Part shown: positions 1 through 5,612 of the stretch, one piece after another
Layout: every line of letters begins with the position of its first letter
How positions within the stretch are numbered: position 1 is the stretch's first letter
Source of the DNA: CAINVV01 sp964506325
Lineage (GTDB): Bacteria > Bacteroidota > Bacteroidia > Bacteroidales > Prolixibacteraceae
DNA length: 5,612 nucleotides
Assembly (NCBI GenBank): GCA_964506325.1
Contig: CAZDLO010000166.1
Coordinates: forward strand, 1-5,612
Reading direction: 5' to 3'
Made by a program: the position numbers and the translations under genes
Notes under the pieces: generated by a model
The model's database searches: none
The model's input: the letters and a program-made list of their open reading frames with translations, nothing else
What the model was told of the DNA's origin: nothing

Positions 1-1457
1 TGATGCTTCCCGATATGGAGCGTACCTTGCCCGGGGCATTTGTCAGCAGGTACCGCAAAGGGCTTGTGGATATAATATTGCCCGCCAATGTGACTGAGGA
101 TGAGATTGATACATTGAAAACCAGGCTGTTCAATTCCACACGCCAGTTTTACAATGATTCGGTACTGTTTAGTCAGCGTGATTTTCTCATTCAAACCTAC
201 AAGGAAAATTTCATGGCCCGGCTCACCAACGAGGAGGCAACCAAAAAAAGGAACTTCCTTTCTTCCAAAAACAGGGAAATACTGGACAACTTCAATGAGG
301 CAGAGGTCAGGAAAGTAAATGACTCCGTCAGGATTGCCCTCCGGTATCTCACCAACCATGCAGCCGCCGACTCAACACTCATTACAGTCACCAACCGTTC
401 AGGCAACCAGGCCAGAACCTGGACCGCTAATCGTCCAATGGTGCCTACAAGGATATTCCTCAAAAATGAACAAAATGATTCTGTCAGCGTTGTTCTGTAC
501 AACAACGGCAAGGGAGGTGTGAAAATGGTGATTGACGATGGGGTCAAATTTCTGAGAATGGCGGAAACCCAAAAGAAGGAGATCATTTTTGACCAGAAAA
601 AACCGGATGGCAAGTTGCAGAATATCTACCTTAAGCCTGTCGATCCTCTCCCATGGACCCTGTTTGGCACAGGTGCAGTCGGATTTACCCAGACGGCACT
701 TTCCAACTGGGCAAAGGGAGGTGAAAGTTCATTGTCCTTGTTGCTGATCGGGAGATATGTCGCCAATTACAGCAAGAAGTATGTGAAATGGGAAAACAAT
801 GCAGAGTTCAGACTTGGGATATTTAATTCCAAGACCAGGGGACTCGAGAAAAACGATGACAAGCTGGAAATTCAGTCGAGGCTCGGAATTTCTGCATTCA
901 AAAAGTGGTATTACTCGGGGGAGACCAACTTCAGGACCCAGATCGCCAAGGGATACAAGTATCCTGACAAGGATAACCCGATTTCAAAATTCATGGCCCC
1001 CGGATATCTCACTTTTTCTGTGGGGATGGATTACAAGCCCAATAAAAATTTCTCACTTTTCCTCTCGCCGTTCACCTCAAAAACCACCTACGTGAGAGAT
1101 ACTGTCCTGATTGATCCTTCCAATTACGGACTGGAGCCTGGCAGAACCAGTTTGTGGGAGCCTGGTATCATCACCAAGCTGAACTGGCATTACCTGATCA
1201 GGGAGAATATCATTTATGATACGAGGGCAGAGATCTTCAGCAATTATGTCTATCCTTTTAAGAAGTACAATGTCTTTTGGGAACAGACCCTCGTTTTACA
1301 GCTCACACAATACATCAGCACCCGGATAAATACGCAGATGGTTTATGACTACAATACAAAATTCCCGGTCACGGATTCCAGCGGCAATGAAATAGATAAA
1401 AAGGCCAAATGGCAGTTCAAGGAGTTATTTACTGTAGGCTTCAACTATAAATTTTAA
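1..1457 (+). CDS. DUF3078 family protein, probable outer-membrane beta-barrel (5' partial)
   Basis: At least 484 residues; function unknown. The C-terminal half, about residues 215-484, reads as the Bacteroidota DUF3078 family: TALSNWAKGGESS (231-243), KWYYS (301-305), FMAPGYL (330-336), GMDYKP (341-346) and PFTSKTT (356-362), with alternating polar and aromatic stretches and a final Phe (NYKF), as in outer-membrane barrels. I infer an outer-membrane location. About 200 residues precede the barrel: a charged, probably helical part (about 30-120) and a beta-rich part (about 125-195). No signal peptide follows the first ATG at base 3, and the preceding codon (xTG) is not a stop, so the true start lies upstream and the gene is cut by the window. 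The stop is TAA at 1455-1457. The family call is firm; the biochemical role is not known to me. Confidence 0.85.
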   Translation, partial: MLPDMERTLPGAFVSRYRKGLVDIILPANVTEDEIDTLKTRLFNSTRQFYNDSVLFSQRDFLIQTYKENFMARLTNEEATKKRNFLSSKNREILDNFNEAEVRKVNDSVRIALRYLTNHAAADSTLITVTNRSGNQARTWTANRPMVPTRIFLKNEQNDSVSVVLYNNGKGGVKMVIDDGVKFLRMAETQKKEIIFDQKKPDGKLQNIYLKPVDPLPWTLFGTGAVGFTQTALSNWAKGGESSLSLLLIGRYVANYSKKYVKWENNAEFRLGIFNSKTRGLEKNDDKLEIQSRLGISAFKKWYYSGETNFRTQIAKGYKYPDKDNPISKFMAPGYLTFSVGMDYKPNKNFSLFLSPFTSKTTYVRDTVLIDPSNYGLEPGRTSLWEPGIITKLNWHYLIRENIIYDTRAEIFSNYVYPFKKYNVFWEQTLVLQLTQYISTRINTQMVYDYNTKFPVTDSSGNEIDKKAKWQFKELFTVGFNYKF

Positions 1458-1478
1458 CAGGGCAAAAGGCTTGGTGGT

Positions 1479-2336
1479 TCAATAGTACAGGGACAGTATG
1501 ACAAATAGCCCAAAAATGACCCCTGCAATGCCGTTGGTGGTCCCAAAGGCAAGATTTACCCTGCTCAGGTCATCTGCCTTCACAATAAGGTGCTGGTAGA
1601 CCATCAGTCCCCCAAAAATGGCAGAACCCACCCAGAAGATCCAGTCTGCGTCCAGCGCCAGTCCGGCAAGAATGACAAAGATAAAAGTCAGGATGTGCAG
1701 TGCAACGGAGATGTTCAGCCCCTTACGTACCCCAACGAGTACCGGTATACTTTGAAGGCGGTAGCTATGGTCGAACTCAACATCCTGGCAGGCATAAATG
1801 ATATCGAATCCACTCACCCAAAAGAATACTATTCCTGAAAAGAGCAGCGGTGCAACGGCAAAAGATCCTGTCACTGCAAGCCAGGCTCCGATGGGAGCCA
1901 GTGACAGCCCCAGGCTCAGCACAAAATGGCACAAAGGGGTGATGCGCTTTGTATAACTGTATCCGAGTATTACGAACAGGGCCACAGGAGATAAGGCAAA
2001 GCAAAGCGGATTGATTAAAAAGGTCATGAGCCCGAACAACAAGGCATTGATGACGACAAAAGCCATGGCTTTTGGTGCAGAAACCAGTCCGGCCGGAATC
2101 TCCCTCCGGGCAGTCCTGGGATTGGCGGCATCAAATTTCCGGTCCAGGAAGCGGTTAAAACCCATGGCGGCATTTCTGGCAAACACCATGCAGGCAACAA
2201 TCTCCGCCAGGAGCCTCCAGAAGGGAACCTGGTCTGTAACCATCACTGCCATGAAAAATCCAATGAGGGCAAAAGGCATGGCAAAGATCGTGTGTTCGAA
2301 TTTTACCAGGCGGGAGTACAGAATAATTTTATTCAT
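1479..2336 (-). CDS. mqnP: UbiA-family polyprenyltransferase, probable MqnP-type menaquinone enzyme
   Basis: A 285-residue integral membrane prenyltransferase, normal length for the UbiA superfamily, which attaches a polyprenyl chain from a diphosphate donor to an aromatic acceptor. Both Mg-diphosphate-binding Asp motifs are present: NRFLDRKFD at 61-69, followed by NPRTARREIPAG (72-83), and a second one including D178 and QDVEFD (184-189). Roughly eight or nine hydrophobic segments span the rest. The opening SRLVKFEHTIFAMPFALIG (8-26) is typical of the group annotated as putative 4-hydroxybenzoate polyprenyltransferase, which includes the futalosine-pathway enzyme MqnP. Bacteroidota make menaquinone, not ubiquinone, so MqnP is more likely than UbiA; this is inference, since no other quinone gene is in the window. 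The start is ATG (reverse complement of 2334-2336); the upstream bases are AT-rich without a clear Shine-Dalgarno. MenA or another UbiA paralogue is the main alternative. Confidence 0.85.
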   Translation of the reverse strand: MNKIILYSRLVKFEHTIFAMPFALIGFFMAVMVTDQVPFWRLLAEIVACMVFARNAAMGFNRFLDRKFDAANPRTARREIPAGLVSAPKAMAFVVINALLFGLMTFLINPLCFALSPVALFVILGYSYTKRITPLCHFVLSLGLSLAPIGAWLAVTGSFAVAPLLFSGIVFFWVSGFDIIYACQDVEFDHSYRLQSIPVLVGVRKGLNISVALHILTFIFVILAGLALDADWIFWVGSAIFGGLMVYQHLIVKADDLSRVNLAFGTTNGIAGVIFGLFVILSLYY

Positions 2337-2393
2337 AAGAAAATATTCAAAATGCGGGAGGAATTACAGGTCCCAGACGTTTATACGGCAACC

Positions 2394-2432
2394 TAATTAT
2401 CCGGGGTTACAGCATGTAGTTTGTGTAATTAT
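2394..2432. repeat. Two direct copies of TAATTAT, 32 bp apart
   Basis: TAATTAT occurs at 2394-2400 and again at 2426-2432, with starts 32 bp apart, about three helical turns. Each copy contains the palindrome TAATTA. Paired sites on one helical face can be operators, but in such AT-rich DNA two 7-mers may well coincide by chance. Confidence 0.25.
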
Positions 2433-2450
2433 AAAAATAGGAATTTTATA
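2430..2450. repeat. Perfect 7-bp inverted repeat with 7-nt loop
   Basis: TATAAAA (2430-2436) and TTTTATA (2444-2450) are exact reverse complements around the loop ATAGGAA. The stem is almost all A-T, so it is weak as an RNA hairpin and is not followed by a T-run typical of a terminator. It lies just upstream of the candidate SRPBCC promoter and could be a protein-binding site or chance. Confidence 0.3.
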
Positions 2451-2460
2451 CAATTTCAGC

Positions 2461-2468
2461 TAATTTTG
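2461..2468 (+). promoter_or_regulatory. Candidate Bacteroidota -7 promoter element for the SRPBCC gene
   Basis: TAATTTTG is an exact match to the TAnnTTTG element recognised by the primary sigma factor of Bacteroidota. It lies 50 bp upstream of the SRPBCC ATG, so transcription would start near 2472-2476 and leave a leader of about 45 nt. No TTTG-like -33 element sits at the usual spacing (the region near 2438-2442 reads TAGGA), which weakens the call. A TATAAT hexamer at 2475-2480 is an alternative -10-like sequence, also lacking a good upstream partner. Confidence 0.4.
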
Positions 2469-2518
2469 AGAAACTATAATGGTCCGTTTTGAAGTAACTG
2501 ATATTTTACCAGCCATCC

Positions 2519-2893
2519 ATGAAAGAATTGAAAAAGCGTTACACCTTGAATGCACTGCCGCATGACGTATACAATGCGATGACAAATCCCCTTATGATTG
2601 AAATTTGGACAGGTGAGCCTGTTGTCATGAGTACTGAACCCGGCAGTGATTTTGAAATCTGGGATGGAGCCATTACCGGGAAGAATATTGAATTTATTCA
2701 GGATAAGCTGATTGTACAGAAATGGTTCTTTGGTGAAGAGGAGGATTCAATCGTTACCATCAAATTGTTTCCTGACAAGAAGGGAACCCAGGTGGAATTG
2801 AACCAGACCAATATTCCGGACAATGCCTTCAATAACATGGTGGAGGGATGGGATGTCGATTATTTCGGCAACCTGAAACAACTCTATGAATGA
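2519..2893 (+). CDS. SRPBCC / AHSA1-like domain protein
   Basis: A complete single-domain protein of 124 residues resembling the Aha1 C-terminal/START-like (SRPBCC) fold, a helix-grip cavity that binds hydrophobic ligands or partners. Family signs in order are ALPHDVYNAMTNP (12-24), IWTGEP (29-34), MSTEPGSDFEIWDG (37-50), ITGKN (52-56), IVQKWFFGEEEDS (65-77) and a C-terminal helix with EGWDVDYFGNL (109-119). The length suits the short stand-alone Bacteroidota members. No signal peptide or membrane segment is seen, so it is probably cytoplasmic. The ATG at 2519 is the first start after an in-frame TAA at 2495-2497, which fixes the N-terminus; no Shine-Dalgarno is evident. The gene is divergent from mqnP and apparently monocistronic. 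Its ligand is unknown; the resemblance to the Hsp90 activator Aha1 does not show a chaperone role. Confidence 0.85.
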   Translation: MKELKKRYTLNALPHDVYNAMTNPLMIEIWTGEPVVMSTEPGSDFEIWDGAITGKNIEFIQDKLIVQKWFFGEEEDSIVTIKLFPDKKGTQVELNQTNIPDNAFNNMVEGWDVDYFGNLKQLYE

Positions 2894-2896
2894 TGC

Positions 2897-3403
2897 TCAC
2901 CCGGGATAGATCCGTTTTCGCATCAGGAAATCATCCATAACATAACCAGAACCTATATCCCCGATCATTTCTCCGTATATGTCAAATCCCATCTTTTCGT
3001 AGGCATGGATAGTCCGGAGGTTATTCTTGTTGACTGTCAGGGTAATGTATTCCAACCCGTTCTCCAGGCACTCTGCAGCGAGGAAATCAATCCCGGTCCT
3101 GCCAATGCCTTTGCCCCTTTCACTTTCAAGGACGTACAATTTACTGAGAAACAGTTCATTGTCCTTCCGTTTTGCTCCAAGGTATCCTGCGGGCCTGCCA
3201 CCGGAATAAATAAGGTAATAGGAACAACCCTCCTCTCTGATCTGGAGTTCAATGGCTTCCGCCGACTGAAATTTGGCCAGCATGTAATCGACCTGCTCCT
3301 GGCCGATGATAGGAACATAATGCTCCGTCCAGATTGACCTGGCAAGGCTGACTATAATGTTTATCCCAGGTTGAGCGGTTACAGCAATTATTTTTGTGCC
3401 CAT
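2897..3403 (-). CDS. GNAT family N-acetyltransferase
   Basis: A 168-residue protein with the GNAT acetyl-CoA-binding fold, expected to move an acetyl group to an amine of an unidentified substrate. The pyrophosphate-binding loop is RGKGIG (96-101), within a strand-loop-helix beginning LYVLESE (89-95). It is followed by LTVNKNNLRTIHAYEKMGF (122-140), in which N127 and Y135 match residues commonly conserved in motif B and Y135 is a possible general acid. The N-terminal part (SIWTEHYVPIIGQEQVDYML, 23-42) is the variable acceptor-binding side. It is probably cytoplasmic. ATG follows the pheT TAA by only 2 bp, so expression is probably coupled to pheT; an AGG (reverse complement of 3409-3411) five bases before the ATG is a minimal Shine-Dalgarno that is also the last PheT codon. 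Whether it acts on a small molecule, a peptide or a protein cannot be told. Confidence 0.88.
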   Translation of the reverse strand: MGTKIIAVTAQPGINIIVSLARSIWTEHYVPIIGQEQVDYMLAKFQSAEAIELQIREEGCSYYLIYSGGRPAGYLGAKRKDNELFLSKLYVLESERGKGIGRTGIDFLAAECLENGLEYITLTVNKNNLRTIHAYEKMGFDIYGEMIGDIGSGYVMDDFLMRKRIYPG

Positions 3404-3405
3404 TG

Positions 3406-5612
3406 TTACCTGATTTGCGCACCCAGTTCCCTTTTAAAGGCATTCATCAGTTTCTCCATGGTCTTTTCTATCTGCTTATCGTTGAGGGTTTTAGAATCGT
3501 CTCTAAGGAGAAAGCTTACTGCATAGGACTTTTTCCCTTCCGGAAGGCGGTCGCCTTCATAAACATCGAAGATATTGACAGTTTTGAGTATTTCCTTTTC
3601 CGTTCTCAGCGCCCACATTTTTATCGTACTGAAGGTGACATCCCTGTCCACCAGCAAAGCAAGATCTCTTCTGACTTCCGGAAATTTCGGGAGAGGGCTG
3701 TAGGCCACTTTAGCCTTTTTGATGGCGTTAAGGAGCATTGTCCAGTGAATGTCCGCATAATATACATCTGACTGTATATCTGATTGTTTCAATATGTTTT
3801 TATGGACTATTCCCAACTGGGCAATCTTCTGGTTGTTGAAGGAATAAGCAATTCCATCCGAAAAAATCTCGGTGGAGAAGTTTTCCACCTGGCAATTATC
3901 CGGTGAGATGCCCAGCCTGGAGAAAATCTTTTCCAGGTAGCTTTTCAACGTATAGAAGCTCGATAACTGGGACTTGCCTGTCCAGTTGTCACCATCCTTG
4001 TTCCCGGTAAGCCAGAGTCCGATGTGTTCCTCCTCCCTGAAATTCTTTACTGGGTTGGAATAGGTTTTGGACCCATCAAAGAAATAGACATTTCCGAATT
4101 CATAAAGTTTCAGATCCGCATTTCTGAAATTGGTGTTCCTGAGAATGGTCTCCAGTCCGCCGAAAAGCAGGGTCTGCCTCATGACATTCAGGTCTGAACT
4201 GAGCGGATTGAAAAGCTTGACACAGTTTTCTTCCCTGAAGGTAACCAGGTTATCGTAATAGGTCGATTTTGTGAGCGAATTGCACATGATTTCATTGAAG
4301 CCGTGTGCGGTAAGTATCTCTGAAACAAGATTCTGCAATTTTTGCTTGTCAGGGTGAGCGGCATGCTGCAGTGTTGATTTTACGAAGGTTCCCGGTTCCA
4401 CATTGTTGTATCCATAGATGCGCAGCAGCTCTTCAATGACATCTGCTTCACGGCGGACATCAACCCTGTAGGGTGGAACAGAAAGCTCGAGGGAGTCGTC
4501 ATCCTCTTTAAGAATCTGGATCTCCAGGGATCGGAGGATATTCCTGACCTGTACTTTCGGAATCTCCTTGCCAATCAGCCGGGAGATATTACGGTAACTG
4601 ACCGAAACCGGGAACGGCTCCAGGACAGACGGGTCAGCTATAATATCCACGATATCCGAAGCTACTGTACCTCCGGCTAATTCACCTATCAGGATGGCAG
4701 CCCTTTTGAGTGCATAAATCGTTCCGTTTGGATCGACGCCTCTCTCAAAACGGAAGGATGCATCTGTGTTCAGCATATGGCGGCGGGCGGTTTTCCGAAT
4801 ATAAACAGGATTAAACAATGCGCTTTCAAGGAACATGTCGGTCGTGCTGGAGCTAATTCCTGAGTCCAGTCCGCCAAAGACACCACCAATGCACATACCT
4901 TCTGAGCCGTTGCAGATCATCAGGTCTTTCCCGTCCAGTATACGTTCTGTTTCATCCAGTGTCCGGAATTTCGTTCCGGCGGGTAAGGTTTTCACGATAA
5001 CTTCATTCCCCTTGATGGCTGCCATGTCAAAGGCATGCAGGGGTTGACCGGTTTCAAACAGGATATAGTTGGTGATATCCACAACGTTGTTGATAGGTTT
5101 CAGCCCAATTACACGGAGCCGGTTTTTCAGCCATTCGGGGGATTCTTTGATGGTAACTCCAGAAATAGAAACGCCTGCATAGCGGGCACATGCCTCCGGA
5201 TTCTCTACCGTAACCTTTACAGGGTGGGTACGTTGACCAACTATAAAATTTTCAACCGATGGCCTGGTATATCTTATCTCCTCCTTTTGGCTTAAAAATG
5301 CGGCCAGGTCACGGGCAACCCCAATATGGGATGCACCGTCAATCCTGTTTGGTGTCAGGTCTACTTCCAGGCAAAAATCACTTTCAACGTTGAAATAGGT
5401 CGATGCCGGCGTCCCGGGTTGGGCTGCAGGATCCAATACCATGATGCCGTTGTGGTCTGTTCCGATTCCGATCTCGTCTTCTGCACAGATCATCCCGGCA
5501 GAGGTTTCACCCCTTATTTTTGACTTCTGTATGGTAAACTGTTCATCTCCTTTGTAGAGGGTGGTCCCGACTGTTGCAACGATTACCTTTTGGCCCGCTG
5601 CCACATTGGGCG
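3406..5612 (-). CDS. pheT: Phenylalanine-tRNA ligase beta subunit (N-terminus cut by window)
   Basis: The beta chain of the cytoplasmic alpha2-beta2 phenylalanyl-tRNA synthetase; it supports charging, edits Tyr-tRNA(Phe) and binds tRNA. About 735 residues are visible; by comparison with E. coli PheT (about 795) some 80-85 are missing, since the reading frame stays open to the edge (x-Pro-Asn-Val, fitting a GAPNV motif). Numbering from the GTG codon at 5602-5604, which is an internal Val: tRNA-binding OB-fold to about 70 (SAGMICAEDEIG, 35-46); B3/B4 editing domain about 130-315; B5 about 325-402; synthetase-like core about 405-630; FDX-ACB anticodon-binding domain about 636-731. H190, G244, E260 and A282 align with the E. 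coli editing residues H265, G318, E334 and A356, and D382, D388, E391 and E392 match the Mg-binding set. All appear intact. pheS is not in the window. The stop is TAA (reverse complement of 3406-3408). Confidence 0.97.
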   Translation of the reverse strand, partial: PNVAAGQKVIVATVGTTLYKGDEQFTIQKSKIRGETSAGMICAEDEIGIGTDHNGIMVLDPAAQPGTPASTYFNVESDFCLEVDLTPNRIDGASHIGVARDLAAFLSQKEEIRYTRPSVENFIVGQRTHPVKVTVENPEACARYAGVSISGVTIKESPEWLKNRLRVIGLKPINNVVDITNYILFETGQPLHAFDMAAIKGNEVIVKTLPAGTKFRTLDETERILDGKDLMICNGSEGMCIGGVFGGLDSGISSSTTDMFLESALFNPVYIRKTARRHMLNTDASFRFERGVDPNGTIYALKRAAILIGELAGGTVASDIVDIIADPSVLEPFPVSVSYRNISRLIGKEIPKVQVRNILRSLEIQILKEDDDSLELSVPPYRVDVRREADVIEELLRIYGYNNVEPGTFVKSTLQHAAHPDKQKLQNLVSEILTAHGFNEIMCNSLTKSTYYDNLVTFREENCVKLFNPLSSDLNVMRQTLLFGGLETILRNTNFRNADLKLYEFGNVYFFDGSKTYSNPVKNFREEEHIGLWLTGNKDGDNWTGKSQLSSFYTLKSYLEKIFSRLGISPDNCQVENFSTEIFSDGIAYSFNNQKIAQLGIVHKNILKQSDIQSDVYYADIHWTMLLNAIKKAKVAYSPLPKFPEVRRDLALLVDRDVTFSTIKMWALRTEKEILKTVNIFDVYEGDRLPEGKKSYAVSFLLRDDSKTLNDKQIEKTMEKLMNAFKRELGAQIR

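Larger units (their letters stand above)
2337..2518. promoter_or_regulatory. Divergent intergenic spacer, likely promoters for mqnP and the SRPBCC gene
   Basis: This 182-bp spacer lies between the starts of two divergent genes and is the only substantial non-coding DNA here, so promoters for both should lie in it. It is visibly more AT-rich than the flanking genes, especially 2425-2480. A TAnnTTTG match lies on the plus strand (separate entry). No full match to that consensus was found on the minus strand, so the mqnP promoter is not located. No tRNA, small-RNA or riboswitch-like fold and no convincing long ORF was recognised. Confidence 0.6.

Noticed and set aside
197..613. 138-codon minus-strand ORF inside the DUF3078 gene
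   Set aside because: It lies wholly opposite a family-supported gene and its translation shows no recognisable domain; it is an antisense shadow.
2011..2463. 150-codon plus-strand ORF across the 5' end of mqnP and the spacer
   Set aside because: It is mostly antisense to the conserved UbiA motifs and has no family resemblance.
2479..2565. Small plus-strand ORF of 28 codons starting ATG at 2479 and overlapping the SRPBCC start out of frame
   Set aside because: It has no ribosome site and no recognisable sequence, and overlaps a well-supported gene; a leader peptide is possible but nothing supports it.
2902..2918. Possible weak terminator: CGGGATAGATCCG followed by TTTT, just after the SRPBCC stop
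   Set aside because: The stem is only 3-5 imperfect pairs with a tiny or bulged loop, the T-run is four bases, and it lies within the GNAT coding sequence.
3394..3771. 125-codon plus-strand ORF opposite the pheT 3' end
   Set aside because: It is antisense to the conserved FDX-ACB domain and has no independent support.
5602..5604. GTG as a start codon for pheT
   Set aside because: The frame stays open upstream to the window edge and the codons fit the conserved internal GAPNV motif, so this is an internal Val and the true start is outside the window.

Overview
The window looks like ordinary core chromosome from a member of the Bacteroidota, probably Bacteroidales or a close relative. The evidence is a DUF3078 outer-membrane-type protein, a family I know essentially only from this phylum, an UbiA-type prenyltransferase of the MqnP kind, a short SRPBCC/AHSA1 protein of a type common in the phylum, and starts without clear Shine-Dalgarno sequences. 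No mobile element, CRISPR array, RNA gene or phage-like segment was seen, and I found no previously undescribed system.

Layout from left to right. A DUF3078 protein runs rightward and is cut at its 5' end by the window edge (1-1457). It meets a leftward UbiA-family prenyltransferase gene tail to tail, 21 bp away (1479-2336). A 182-bp AT-rich spacer (2337-2518), the only sizeable non-coding stretch, separates that gene from a divergent rightward SRPBCC gene (2519-2893). The SRPBCC gene meets a leftward GNAT acetyltransferase gene (2897-3403) tail to tail with 3 bp between the stops. The GNAT gene lies 2 bp downstream of pheT (3406-5612, leftward, 5' end outside the window), so pheT and the GNAT gene are almost certainly one transcription unit.

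The genes do not form an evident pathway. PheT is half of phenylalanyl-tRNA synthetase (translation). The UbiA protein probably works in menaquinone synthesis, perhaps by the futalosine route. The DUF3078 protein is probably an outer-membrane barrel of unknown role. The SRPBCC and GNAT proteins are soluble proteins whose ligand and substrate cannot be read from sequence. Points worth a second look are the roughly 200-residue region ahead of the DUF3078 barrel, the tight pheT-GNAT coupling, the nearly abutting convergent gene ends, and small repeats in the single regulatory spacer.
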